From: Candidatus Sulfotelmatobacter sp.
GTDB lineage: Bacteria > Acidobacteriota > Terriglobia > Terriglobales > Acidobacteriaceae
Length of the DNA stretch: 51,444 nt
Direction: 5' to 3'
Assembly (NCBI GenBank): GCA_030038255.1
Contig: JASHPH010000119.1
Location: 1 to 51,444, forward strand
Shown in pieces: positions 7,166-15,797 of the stretch. Every line of letters starts with the position of its first letter. The first letter of the stretch is position 1. Made by a program: the position numbers and the translations under genes. Below the pieces are notes generated by a model, which was not told the DNA's origin, did no database searches, and saw nothing but the letters and a program-made list of their open reading frames with translations.

Positions 7166-8690
7166 AAAGACTCCACCGCTCATGGTGGAGCCCTGGCACC
7201 GCTCCCGCATGCTGCTGCGCAATCCTGTCAGCCTTGCGGGAGTCGCGCTGACGATTGTCAGCGCTGCGAACATTTTCATTTTTGTTTTGATCGACGCTAT
7301 CGCCGTCAAGCCCAGCCCTTACGTCGGAATTCTGGCTTACATGGTGTCGCCAGGCTTCATGATCCTGGGGATGCTCCTCATGCTGGCCGGCGCGTTGCTC
7401 GAACGGCGCAAGCATTTGCCACCCTCCGCCTTCTACCCCCGTGTTGACCTGAACGACTCGACCCAACGCAGCGCTGTGATTTCGTTCATCACGTTTCTCA
7501 TCGTCTTCGTCGCGGTCAGCGCAGCAGGCAGTTACAAAGCCTACGAGTTCACCGAATCCACGTCGTTTTGCGGACAGCTCTGCCACACCGTGATGATCCC
7601 GGAATACACCGCGTATCAGCTCTCTCCCCACGCCCGTGTGGCCTGTGCGGAATGCCACGTGGGAGCCGGTGCAACGTGGTTTGTGAAGTCCAAGCTCTCC
7701 GGGACGCGGCAGGTATTCGCCACGGTGTTCAACACTTTTCCCCGACCCATCCCTTCGCCGGTGCACAACCTGCGCCCCGCCCAGGAAACCTGCGAACAGT
7801 GCCACTGGCCCAAGAAGTTTTACGGCGCTCAGCTTAAAGTTTTTTCGCACTACGCCGACGACGAGAAGAACACGCTGCATCAGATCCGGATGCTGATCAA
7901 GACCGGCGGTGGAGATCCCGCCACGGGCGCACCGGAAGGCATTCACTGGCACATGAACATCGGCAACCGGATTGACTACCTCGCGGCCGATGAGAAACGG
8001 CAAATTATTCCCTACATCCACGTCGAAGACATGCAGGGGCGCGTCACCGAGTATTACGCCAAAGATTCAACTCTGACCAAAGACCAGATCAAAGCCCAGA
8101 TCGCCAGAGGGGCAACGCATCACATGGACTGCGTGGACTGTCACAACCGGCCCACGCACATCTATGTTCCGCCCGATCTTGCTGTCGATCAGTCGCTGCT
8201 CGCACGCCACCTCGACGTTTCCCTCCCCTTCATCAAGCAGCAAGCGGTCACGGTATTGACCGCGAACTACAAAACCGGCGACGAAGCCATGCGCGGGATC
8301 GCCAGCGGCGTGCAGGATTTCTACGAGAAGAAATATCCCGACGTGGCGAAGACGAAGCAGCTCGAGATTCGCAATGCCGTGACCGAAATTCAGCAGATCT
8401 TCGGCCGCACCACCTTTCCCGACATGAAGCTGAATTGGCAGACCCACCCCAACAACCTGGGCCACTACTACTATCCCGGCTGCTTCCGCTGCCACGACGG
8501 CCAGCACGTCAGCGCCGACGGCAAGGTGATCAGCAAGGACTGCAACCAGTGCCACACCATGATGGCCGAAACGGAAGGCACGGCCACGGCAGCGATTCCC
8601 CCTGCGCCACCCTTTCAGCATCCTGTGGATATCGGCGATCTGACCCAGGTCAACTGTGCCGACTGCCACACCGGCGGCACAGGCCCCTAA
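7155..8690 (+). CDS. NapC/NirT-like multihaem cytochrome c, membrane anchored
   Basis: Starting at ATG 7155 (GAGGT ribosome site just before), this is a 511-aa protein. The same frame is open to 7122. Three hydrophobic segments come first (about residues 20-45, 55-80, 105-130), then a NapC/NirT/NrfH-like haem domain. The first haem motif is CGQLCH, a CX3CH variant, and six CXXCH motifs follow (CAECH, CEQCH, CVDCH, CFRCH, CNQCH, CADCH), giving seven potential haems. NapC-type proteins oxidise quinol and pass electrons to periplasmic reductases. Here no nitrate or nitrite reductase gene follows, so the acceptor is unknown. It is the last gene of the cytochrome operon. Confidence 0.88.
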   Translation: MDNEKTPPLMVEPWHRSRMLLRNPVSLAGVALTIVSAANIFIFVLIDAIAVKPSPYVGILAYMVSPGFMILGMLLMLAGALLERRKHLPPSAFYPRVDLNDSTQRSAVISFITFLIVFVAVSAAGSYKAYEFTESTSFCGQLCHTVMIPEYTAYQLSPHARVACAECHVGAGATWFVKSKLSGTRQVFATVFNTFPRPIPSPVHNLRPAQETCEQCHWPKKFYGAQLKVFSHYADDEKNTLHQIRMLIKTGGGDPATGAPEGIHWHMNIGNRIDYLAADEKRQIIPYIHVEDMQGRVTEYYAKDSTLTKDQIKAQIARGATHHMDCVDCHNRPTHIYVPPDLAVDQSLLARHLDVSLPFIKQQAVTVLTANYKTGDEAMRGIASGVQDFYEKKYPDVAKTKQLEIRNAVTEIQQIFGRTTFPDMKLNWQTHPNNLGHYYYPGCFRCHDGQHVSADGKVISKDCNQCHTMMAETEGTATAAIPPAPPFQHPVDIGDLTQVNCADCHTGGTGP

Positions 8691-8739
8691 GTCCATCGAT
8701 TCTGAGTGCGTGCCCGCCTCGCTGGGGATAAGACACGCC

Positions 8740-8762
8740 TTGAGTTTTGAGTTTTGAGTTTT
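8740..8762. repeat. Tandem 7-mer repeat
   Basis: The unit TTGAGTT is repeated a little over three times between the cytochrome operon and the pyruvate:ferredoxin oxidoreductase gene. It is a simple-sequence tract and possibly length-variable. Confidence 0.7.
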
Positions 8763-8807
8763 CTTCACCCGCCAAGCGGGAACTCGATTCCCCTCCGCGC
8801 GGAAAAG

Positions 8808-8823
8808 TGTGATTCTAATCACA
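8808..8823. promoter_or_regulatory. CRP/FNR-type palindrome (box 7), perfect
   Basis: TGTGATTCTAATCACA has both five-base arms intact. It lies about 116 bp before the oxidoreductase start and likely controls it. A second, imperfect dyad with a 7-base spacer follows at 8830-8846. Confidence 0.65.
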
Positions 8824-8931
8824 ACCCGCTGTGAACCTGGGTCACGACAGACCCACTCCTTGTCCTGCATCCTGATGTCATCGTAGCGGTTACGCCCGTA
8901 GCCGCCGATAAGTTTGTTTTGGGGGATGTCA

Positions 8932-11900
8932 ATGAAGCGCAAAGTCAAGACCATCGACGGCAATGAGGCCGTCGCGCATGTCGCATACCGGGTAAGCGAA
9001 ATCATCGCGATTTACCCCATCACCCCTTCCTCGCCGATGGGCGAGTGGGCCGACCAGTGGGCCTCCGAGCTGCTGCCGAACGCCTGGGGAAGCGTGCCCC
9101 ATGTCATCGAAATGCAGAGCGAAGGCGGCGCCGCTGGCGCTGTCCACGGCGCCCTGCAGACCGGTTCGCTTTCCACAACGTTCACGGCCTCGCAAGGCCT
9201 GCTGCTGATGATTCCGAACATGAACAAGATCGCCGGCGAGCTGACTCCGACCGCGTTCCACGTTTCCGCGCGCACCGTCGCCACGCACGCACTCTCGATC
9301 TTCGGCGACCACTCCGACGTTATGTTCTGCCGCACCACCGGCTTCGCCATGCTCTGCTCGAACTCGGTGCAGGAAGCGATGGACCTCGCCCTGATCGCTC
9401 ATGCCTCGTCACTGGAAACCCGCATTCCATTCCTTCATTTCTTCGACGGATTCCGCACCTCGCACGAGGTCAACAAGATCGAAATGCTCGAGGACGACGA
9501 CATCCGCGCCATGATCAACATGGAGCGCGTTATCGAGCACCGCCAGCGTGCACTCTCGCCCGATCACCCCGTGCTGCGCGGCACAGCGCAGAACCCCGAT
9601 GTCTTCTTCCAGATTCGCGAAACTGCCAATTCGTATTACGACGCGGCTCCGGCCAAAGTGCAGGCCGTGATGAACAAGTTCGCCGAGCTAGTCGGGCGCC
9701 AGTATCACCTGTTCGACTACGTCGGAGCGCCCGATGCTGAGCGCGTCATTGTCATGATGGGATCGGGCGCAGAAGTCGCGCACGAAACCGTCGATTACCT
9801 GAACGCCGGCGGCGAAAAAGTCGGCCTGCTAAAGGTCCGCCTGTATCGGCCCTTCTGCGTGAAGTCGTTTATCGGGGCTCTCCCCGCAACCGTCCGCCAG
9901 ATCGCCGTCCTCGATCGCACCAAGGAGTCTGGCGCCATCGGCGAACCGCTATATCTTGACGTTGTGAACGCACTGCACGAAGGCCTGAAACTCGGCTACG
10001 GAACGTTGAAGGCGGCTCCGGGTGTGGTCGGCGGGCGTTACGGCTTGTCGTCGAAAGAGTTCACCCCTGCCATGGTGAAGTCAGTCTACGACAACCTGAA
10101 GCCGCCCACGCCGGGTCGCCCAATAAAAGATCATTTCACCGTCGGCATCAACGACGACGTCACGCACACCAGCCTCGACTACGATGCCACCTTCTCGACC
10201 GAGCCCGACAGCGTCATCCGCGCCATGTTCTACGGCCTGGGCGCAGACGGCACTGTCGGTGCCAACAAGAACTCAATCAAGATTATCGGCGAGAACACCG
10301 ACAACTATGCCCAGGGATACTTCGTCTACGACTCGAAGAAATCCGGCGCCATGACCGTCTCGCACCTGCGCTTCGGCCCGCAGCCGATCAAGTCGAGCTA
10401 CCTCGTCTCGAAAGCAAACTTCGTCGCCTGCCATCAGTGGATCTTCCTCGAGCGCTACGACATGCTCAGCTCGCTGGTCGAAGGCGGCGTTTTCCTGCTC
10501 AACAGCCCGTTCGGCAAAGACGAAGTCTGGGACCACCTGCCGCGCGAAGTGCAGGAGCAACTGATCGCCAAGAAAGCCAAGTTCTACATCATCGACGCCT
10601 ACAAGGTGGCCCGCGACACTGGCATGGGCTCGCGCATGAACGTCATCATGCAGGTCTGCTTCTTCGCGATTTCAAAGGTTCTTCCCGGCGACGAAGCCAT
10701 TGAAGCCATCCGCCAGTCCATTCGCGACACCTACGGCAGAAAAGGCGAAGAAGTCGTCGCCAAGAACATGCGTGCCGTCGATGAAACCCTGGCGCACCTG
10801 TTCGAAGTAAAAGTTCCCGCTAGCGTGACCAGCAAAATCGAAATTCCCGGCGTCTTCCCCGGCGCGCCCAAGTTCGACCGGGAAGTGCTCGGCGCCATTT
10901 ACGCCGGCAAGGGCGACGAACTCCCCGTCAGCGCATTCTCCTGCGACGGCACCTTCCCCACCGGCACCGCCCGGTGGGAGAAGCGCAACCTGGCCCTTGA
11001 GATTCCCGCATGGGACACAAAAATCTGCATTCAGTGCGGCAAGTGCGCCATGGTCTGCCCGCACGCCGTGATCCGCATCAAGGTATACGACAGCAAGGAA
11101 CTCGCCAACGCACCAGCCACGTTTAAATCCTGCGACGTCCGCGACAAGGAATGGGCCGGCATGAAGTACACCATCCAGGTCGCACCCGAAGATTGCACCG
11201 GATGTGGCGTCTGCGTCGACATCTGCCCGGTCAAGAATAAGAGCGAAGTGCGGCTCAAGGCGATCAACATGGTTCCGCAGCCGCCGTTGCGCGAGCCTGA
11301 AAAAGACAATTGGGAATTCTTCCTCAAGATTCCCGAACTCGATCGCCGCAAGATCAAGGTTGGCACCATCCGCCAGCAGCAAATCCAGGAGCCGCTGTTC
11401 GAGTTCTCTGGCGCCTGCGCCGGTTGCGGCGAGACCCCTTATCTGAAGCTGATCACGCAATTGTTTGGCGACCGCACCATCATCGCCAACGCCACGGGCT
11501 GCTCTTCGATTTACGGCGGCAACCTGCCCACCACCCCGTGGGCCAAGAACGCCGACGGCCGCGGCCCGGCGTGGTCAAATTCTCTGTTCGAAGACAACGC
11601 CGAATTCGGCCTTGGCTTCCGCATCTCGATTGACAAGCAGACCGAATACGCCCGCGAACTGCTTCTCTCCCTTGCTGACAAAGTCGGTGAGGATCTGGCT
11701 GCCGCCATCCTGAACGCTACGCAAAAAGACGAAGCCGACATTTACGACCAGCGCCAGCGGGTCGACATCCTCAAAGAGCGTCTGAACCAGCTGACTTCCC
11801 CGCAAGCTCGTCAGCTCCTCGCCCTCGCCGACATGCTGGTGAAAAAATCCGTCTGGATCGTCGGCGGCGACGGCTGGGCGTACGACATTGGCTACGGCGG

Positions 11901-12552
11901 CCTCGATCACGTCCTAGCCAGCGGCCGTAACGTGAACATGCTCGTCCTCGACACCGAGGTCTACTCCAACACCGGCGGCCAGGCCTCCAAGTCAACGCCT
12001 CGCGCCGCCGTCGCAAAATTCGCCGCCGGCGGCAAACCCACTCCCAAGAAAGATCTTGGACTCATGGCCATGACCTATGGCAACGTTTATGTCGCCAGCG
12101 TTGCCATGGGCGCGAAAGATGAACACACGCTCAAGGCGTTCCTCGAAGCCGAAGCCTACGACGGCCCCAGCATCATCATTGCGTACTCGTCGTGCATCGC
12201 CCACGGTGTGGACATGACCACCTCCATGACCGATCAGAAAGTTCTAGTGGATTCCGGCGAGTGGCTGCTCTATCGCTTTAACCCCGAACGCGCGGCCGTG
12301 GGTGAAAACCCGCTGATGCTCGACTCCCGCGCTCCCGCGCGCAAGGTGCAGGATTATCTGCTACAGCAGACGCGCTTCAAGATGCTGACTAAGAGTCACC
12401 CGGAAGACGCTGAGCGTTTATGGAAACTGGCGCAGGAAGATGTGGAACGGCGCTATCGCATGTACGAATACATGGCCAGCCGCAAACCGGAAGCGGCTGC
12501 CGCGAAGGAATCGGTTGAGAAACCCCTGCCTGCAGCAGGCGCACCAAAATAA
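8932..12552 (+). CDS. nifJ: Pyruvate:ferredoxin (flavodoxin) oxidoreductase
   Basis: This protein of about 1206 aa is a single-chain fusion of all oxidoreductase domains, the usual length for NifJ. It converts pyruvate and CoA to acetyl-CoA and CO2 while reducing ferredoxin or flavodoxin. Visible parts are the N-terminal pyrimidine-binding domain (NEAVAHVAYRVSEIIAIYPITPSSPM), the two-cluster ferredoxin domain (CIQCGKCAMVCP from about residue 699 and CTGCGVCVDICP from about 755), the proximal-cluster cysteines (CAGCGETPY) and the thiamine diphosphate domain (GDGWAYDIGYGG, then DTEVYSNTGGQ). ATG 8932 is chosen for the GGGGG tract 6 nt before it; ATG 8926 and TTG-type upstream starts are possible. 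A CRP/FNR-type box upstream fits induction under low oxygen. Confidence 0.96.
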   Translation: MKRKVKTIDGNEAVAHVAYRVSEIIAIYPITPSSPMGEWADQWASELLPNAWGSVPHVIEMQSEGGAAGAVHGALQTGSLSTTFTASQGLLLMIPNMNKIAGELTPTAFHVSARTVATHALSIFGDHSDVMFCRTTGFAMLCSNSVQEAMDLALIAHASSLETRIPFLHFFDGFRTSHEVNKIEMLEDDDIRAMINMERVIEHRQRALSPDHPVLRGTAQNPDVFFQIRETANSYYDAAPAKVQAVMNKFAELVGRQYHLFDYVGAPDAERVIVMMGSGAEVAHETVDYLNAGGEKVGLLKVRLYRPFCVKSFIGALPATVRQIAVLDRTKESGAIGEPLYLDVVNALHEGLKLGYGTLKAAPGVVGGRYGLSSKEFTPAMVKSVYDNLKPPTPGRPIKDHFTVGINDDVTHTSLDYDATFSTEPDSVIRAMFYGLGADGTVGANKNSIKIIGENTDNYAQGYFVYDSKKSGAMTVSHLRFGPQPIKSSYLVSKANFVACHQWIFLERYDMLSSLVEGGVFLLNSPFGKDEVWDHLPREVQEQLIAKKAKFYIIDAYKVARDTGMGSRMNVIMQVCFFAISKVLPGDEAIEAIRQSIRDTYGRKGEEVVAKNMRAVDETLAHLFEVKVPASVTSKIEIPGVFPGAPKFDREVLGAIYAGKGDELPVSAFSCDGTFPTGTARWEKRNLALEIPAWDTKICIQCGKCAMVCPHAVIRIKVYDSKELANAPATFKSCDVRDKEWAGMKYTIQVAPEDCTGCGVCVDICPVKNKSEVRLKAINMVPQPPLREPEKDNWEFFLKIPELDRRKIKVGTIRQQQIQEPLFEFSGACAGCGETPYLKLITQLFGDRTIIANATGCSSIYGGNLPTTPWAKNADGRGPAWSNSLFEDNAEFGLGFRISIDKQTEYARELLLSLADKVGEDLAAAILNATQKDEADIYDQRQRVDILKERLNQLTSPQARQLLALADMLVKKSVWIVGGDGWAYDIGYGGLDHVLASGRNVNMLVLDTEVYSNTGGQASKSTPRAAVAKFAAGGKPTPKKDLGLMAMTYGNVYVASVAMGAKDEHTLKAFLEAEAYDGPSIIIAYSSCIAHGVDMTTSMTDQKVLVDSGEWLLYRFNPERAAVGENPLMLDSRAPARKVQDYLLQQTRFKMLTKSHPEDAERLWKLAQEDVERRYRMYEYMASRKPEAAAAKESVEKPLPAAGAPK

Positions 12553-12628
12553 ACGCCCTCTTTGCGCTTAGGGTGGGGACTTCGCTGCGAATCGCACGAA
12601 GCAGGAGAACGGAAGCAGGAGAAACAAG

Positions 12629-13645
12629 ATGGCTGATCTCGGCACGACCTATCTGGGCCTGAAGCTTCGCTCACCGCTTGTGGTTTCGGCCTCGCCCCTG
12701 TCGCGCGATGTGGAGGGAATTTGCCGGCTGGAGGAAGCGGGCGCCTCCGCCGTCGTTCTCTACTCTCTGTTTGAAGAGCAGTTACGCCAGGAGGAAGTGG
12801 ACCTCGAATATCATCTCAGCAACGGTACGGAGAGCTTCGCCGAGTCCCTTACCTACTTCCCGCAGCCCAGTGAGTTTCACACCGGGCCTGAGGGATATCT
12901 GAATCACATCCGCAAAGCCAGGTCGTCGACCAGCATTCCAATCATCGCCAGCCTCAACGGCTCGACCATGGGCGGCTGGACGAAGTTCGCCGCCGACATC
13001 CAGCGCGCCGGAGCGCACGCCATCGAGTGCAACATCTATTCCATTCCCACCGATCCTCTGCAATCGTCCGAGCAGGTGGAACGGACCTATGTCGACATCG
13101 TACGTGCGGTCAAGAGTGCAGTCACGATTCCCGTGGCCGTGAAGCTCAGTCCGTTCTTCAGCAACATGGCAAACATGGCCCACCGTCTGGATGCCGCCGG
13201 CGCCGATGCACTGGTGCTGTTCAACCGTTTTTATCAGCCCGACATCGATCTCGAGGAACTGGAGATTCGCCCCAACGTGCTGCTGAGCACGCCACAGGCC
13301 CTGCGCCTGCCCCTCACCTGGATCGGCATTCTCTTCGGCCGCATCAAGGCCGGCCTCGCCGCCACCGGCGGCGTGCACGGCGCACAGGACGTTATCAAGC
13401 TGCTCATGGTCGGCGCCAACGTCACCATGCTGTGCTCCGCCCTCATGCGTCACGGGACCAATCATCTGCGTCACATCGAGCGCGAACTGCGTGAGTGGAT
13501 GGAGGAGCACGAATACGAGTCGGTGGCGCAGATGCAAGGCAGCATGAGCCAGATCCGTTGCTCTGATCCCGGCGCCTTCGAGCGCGCGCAATATATGCGC
13601 GCCGTGAAGGGCATGCAGCACATCCATATGGCAGGGTGGCGCTAG
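12629..13645 (+). CDS. Dihydroorotate dehydrogenase-like flavoprotein
   Basis: This 338-aa TIM-barrel protein belongs to the FMN-dependent dihydroorotate dehydrogenase superfamily, seen in the N-terminal LGLKLRSPLVVSASPLSR, the IIASLNGSTMGGW strand, VAVKLSPFFSNM and the phosphate-binding ATGGVHGAQDVIKLLMVGA end. The canonical NLSCPN-like active-site segment is replaced by CNIYSIPTD, so orotate synthesis is doubtful. This subfamily is often annotated as dihydroorotate dehydrogenase-like and encoded beside pyruvate:ferredoxin oxidoreductase, as here (76-bp gap, probably co-transcribed). It may be a redox partner, but its substrate is unknown. Confidence 0.85.
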   Translation: MADLGTTYLGLKLRSPLVVSASPLSRDVEGICRLEEAGASAVVLYSLFEEQLRQEEVDLEYHLSNGTESFAESLTYFPQPSEFHTGPEGYLNHIRKARSSTSIPIIASLNGSTMGGWTKFAADIQRAGAHAIECNIYSIPTDPLQSSEQVERTYVDIVRAVKSAVTIPVAVKLSPFFSNMANMAHRLDAAGADALVLFNRFYQPDIDLEELEIRPNVLLSTPQALRLPLTWIGILFGRIKAGLAATGGVHGAQDVIKLLMVGANVTMLCSALMRHGTNHLRHIERELREWMEEHEYESVAQMQGSMSQIRCSDPGAFERAQYMRAVKGMQHIHMAGWR

Positions 13646-13652
13646 ACATGTA

Positions 13653-13720
13653 GGGACAGCCGCCGCACCTAGCCTGCCTTGAGCAACCCGAGGAACGAGG
13701 AGAGTCGAATGGGGCTGTCC
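13653..13720. repeat. Inverted-repeat element, outer arms
   Basis: GGACAGCC (13654-13661) pairs with GGCTGTCC (13713-13720) just after the dihydroorotate dehydrogenase-like gene. Three small hairpins follow, so the whole 13653-13796 segment looks like a composite intergenic repeat. Confidence 0.4.
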
Positions 13721-13721
13721 G

Positions 13722-13738
13722 GTCGAGCGAAGCTCGAC
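13722..13738. repeat. Short palindrome
   Basis: GTCGAGC-gaa-GCTCGAC is a perfect 7-bp stem within the composite intergenic element. A smaller AGCCT-tc-AGGCT stem follows at 13746-13757. Confidence 0.5.
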
Positions 13739-13776
13739 TGCTGCCAGCCTTCAGGCTCGCCGAGCGGAACGGGAAG

Positions 13777-13796
13777 GGCACGGCTTCAGCCGTGCC
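13777..13796. repeat. REP-like palindrome
   Basis: GGCACGGCT-tc-AGCCGTGCC is a perfect 9-bp stem with a 2-base turn. It shares the CGGCT/AGCCG core with the palindrome at 16852-16865, suggesting one repeat family. Confidence 0.55.
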
Positions 13797-13859
13797 GCTA
13801 ACGTGGGTTTGAGAAAGAGGGCTTTATTCGCTGGGGTTCACAACTTGTGGGGTAACAAG

Positions 13860-14759
13860 ATGAGCACAAGAGTCTGCAGTATCGCGCCTCTGGAGGGTCC
13901 TCTGTCGCAACACGGCGAGGAGCCAGCCACACGCAAAGCTCGCCGCGAACGCCAGCGGGCACTGATTCTCCCTCGCGAGCACGGGGCCTGGGGCTTATTG
14001 CTCGTGCCCCTGGTCACTGGCGCCGGCGTTGCGTTTCGCGAGAGCTACCACGTTTTCCCCCTCTTGCTGCTGCTCGCGGCGGCACTTGCTCTGTTCTGGA
14101 TGCGCACTCCCGTCGAGAGCCTGCTGGGAACATCGCTGATTCACGTCCAATCCAAAGACGAGCAACGCAGCGTGCTCGTCGTAACTCTGGGATTGGCTGC
14201 CGTAGCGGCACTCTCATTGGGCGCGCTGCTCTGGGTAGGTCGCAATCCGTATCTATGGCTCATCGGGTGTGCGGCAGCGACTGCTTTTGTTGCGCAGGCG
14301 ATCCTCAAGAAACTCGGGCGCAGCACGCGTATGCTCGCCGAAGTCGTCGGCACTATTGGGCTCACGTCGTCGGCGCCCGCCGCGTATTACGTCATCACCG
14401 GCAGGTTCAACTCCACGGCCTGGATGCTTTGGCTGGCCAACCTCATCTTCGCCGGCAACCAGATTCACTACGTGCAACTGCGCATTCACACCGCCCGCAT
14501 GGAAGGTCTGCGGGCGAAGTTCGCTCGCGGCTGGACTTTTGCTCTCGGCCAGGCCGTCATGGCAGGCGTACTCGTGCTTGCCTCCGTGCGCGGCTTTCTG
14601 CCTGCGCTCGCGTTGATCGCGTTTGTACCGGTTTTGTTCCGCGGATGGTTCTACTTCGTCCAAAAGCCCGGACCACTTGCCGTAAAGCGGTTGGGTTGGA
14701 GCGAATTGAGCCACGCCATCGTTTTCTGCGGGCTTTTCATCGGCGCGTTCTCGCTCTAA
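13860..14759 (+). CDS. YwiC-like integral membrane protein
   Basis: This 299-aa protein starts with a charged 40-residue segment, then LPREHGAWGLLLVPLV, a signature of the YwiC-like family, and about seven to eight hydrophobic segments to the end. Its biochemical role is unknown. In Bacillus subtilis ywiC lies by the fnr/nar anaerobic genes, which fits the respiratory neighbours here. The open frame extends to GTG 13803, but ATG 13860 has GGGGT about 10 nt upstream and gives the more natural N-terminus. Confidence 0.82.
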   Translation: MSTRVCSIAPLEGPLSQHGEEPATRKARRERQRALILPREHGAWGLLLVPLVTGAGVAFRESYHVFPLLLLLAAALALFWMRTPVESLLGTSLIHVQSKDEQRSVLVVTLGLAAVAALSLGALLWVGRNPYLWLIGCAAATAFVAQAILKKLGRSTRMLAEVVGTIGLTSSAPAAYYVITGRFNSTAWMLWLANLIFAGNQIHYVQLRIHTARMEGLRAKFARGWTFALGQAVMAGVLVLASVRGFLPALALIAFVPVLFRGWFYFVQKPGPLAVKRLGWSELSHAIVFCGLFIGAFSL

Positions 14760-15158
14760 AACCTGAACTAATGAGTTCTGCTGCGATTACACGTTCAACC
14801 TTCCGGCATTAGCCTTCAAAAGCTGGGGACGAAAACGTCGTCAAAAGGCATGCCTGAAAAACCTGTGGCGTTGGCCGCGGGGAGAACAATCGTCCGATAC
14901 ACGCGGCCGCTATCGAGTTCAATCACGCAGACCGGTGATTACGGTCACTGACGAATTGTCGAGAGTAGGAGTACAAAGACCCACAAAGCAAAAATCAGCG
15001 GCGCGGGTATGTTCGCACCCATCGTTCACAAACTTTAACCTGACTGGGCACGAAAGCAAACGCTAAGGTTCGTAGAGAGCGGGGACGACAGTCTGAACGC
15101 GTGTCCACCTTTCCAGGAGCGGCCTCATAAAGGCAAATGCATACGAGGAGGAAACCCA
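14760..15158. other. 399-bp gene-free region with a CRP/FNR-type dyad
   Basis: No coding frame is convincing here. The region contains AATCAC-N8-GTGATT (14921-14940), overlapped by the GTGAT-N5-TCA box at 14934-14949. It probably serves as promoter and leader for the small gene at 15159. Confidence 0.5.
14934..14949. promoter_or_regulatory. CRP/FNR-type palindrome (box 8)
   Basis: GGTGATTACGGTCACT keeps GTGA-N6-TCAC but not the outer bases. It overlaps a second dyad (AATCAC-N8-GTGATT, 14921-14940). It is about 210 bp before the small gene at 15159. Confidence 0.4.
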
Positions 15159-15479
15159 ATGCCACATAAGTATGAAATCGGCGACATCGTTTCCGGTTCC
15201 AACCTAGCCGAGAACTTCAAGGGTCAAACCTTGACGGCGGTCGGCTTTGCACGCGGAAGCGACGTTCCTCTGTGCGTCCTCCGTTCACACGAGTCAACCT
15301 CTCCAACTCTCATCTCTGACATGGAAGGCGAACAGATGGACTTTCTGGTAGTTTCGCATTCCGACACCATTGCTCTGCCCGAGGCGAGAGCAAAGTTCGG
15401 CAATCTCTGGGGCAAGCGGCATCTCCGCCGCGAGGCACAGGGTGTAACCGGCTATCAAGGGATCAGCAAAGTTGCCTAA
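15159..15479 (+). CDS. Small hypothetical protein
   Basis: This 106-aa cytosolic-looking protein has no signal peptide or membrane segment and I do not recognise its family. It begins MPHKYEIGDIVSG, has a beta-rich centre (VPLCVLRSHE, EGEQMDFLVVSH) and a basic C-terminal part (KRHLRREAQG). An excellent ribosome site (GAGGAGGAAA, about 8 nt before ATG) argues strongly that it is translated and perhaps abundant. It stands alone, with a CRP/FNR-type dyad upstream and a hairpin downstream. Confidence 0.75.
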   Translation: MPHKYEIGDIVSGSNLAENFKGQTLTAVGFARGSDVPLCVLRSHESTSPTLISDMEGEQMDFLVVSHSDTIALPEARAKFGNLWGKRHLRREAQGVTGYQGISKVA

Positions 15480-15493
15480 CCCATAATCGCAGG

Positions 15494-15550
15494 GCGGACG
15501 CTCTCCAAGAAAGGCAGCCATGCCAAAGCGTCCGCTCTTTGGCGGCCACG
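15494..15550 (+). terminator. Probable terminator hairpin
   Basis: GCGGACGCT (15494-15502) pairs with AGCGTCCGC (15537-15545), a 9-bp stem followed by TCTTT. The loop is long (34 nt), so strength is uncertain. It would end the transcript of the small gene at 15159. Confidence 0.5.
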
Positions 15551-15732
15551 GTCGTTGCGACCTGACCCGGCCGTGTTGGATAGGCCGCAATCATCCCTCT
15601 TGTCAGGCTTTAACATTTACAAGTACTTCGCAACGACCGATCAGGGAATCAGAACGCCTCCGCAAACCATTGGCCCGACCGGCACTTAGTTAAGGATGTA
15701 CCACTTTGTACGTACATCAAAGTACATGAGAA

Positions 15733-15748
15733 TGTTCCTTCAGGAACA
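15733..15748. repeat. Short palindrome after alcohol dehydrogenase gene
   Basis: TGTTCCT-tc-AGGAACA is a perfect 7-bp stem with a 2-base turn, about 50 bp past the end of the minus-strand dehydrogenase gene. There is no T-run, so it could be an operator or mRNA-end hairpin. Confidence 0.4.
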
Positions 15749-15797
15749 CTGTGGAAATCTTCCCGTGCATAACTCTAACCGCAATCATCTGACCAAC

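Larger units (their letters stand above)
15480..15797. other. 318-bp gene-free region between convergent genes
   Basis: The small gene (plus) and the alcohol dehydrogenase gene (minus) converge here. The region holds a terminator-like hairpin (15494-15550), a dyad-rich stretch around 15695-15727 (ATGTAC ... GTACAT with inner CTTTG/CAAAG) and the palindrome TGTTCCT-tc-AGGAACA at 15733-15748. I see no gene. Confidence 0.5.

Noticed and set aside
8740-8762. CRISPR-like repeat
   Set aside because: Only a short 7-mer tract with no spacers or cas genes.
8830-8846. Second CRP/FNR-like dyad before nifJ
   Set aside because: TGTGA and TCACG are separated by 7 instead of 6 bases, so it is not counted with the ten boxes.
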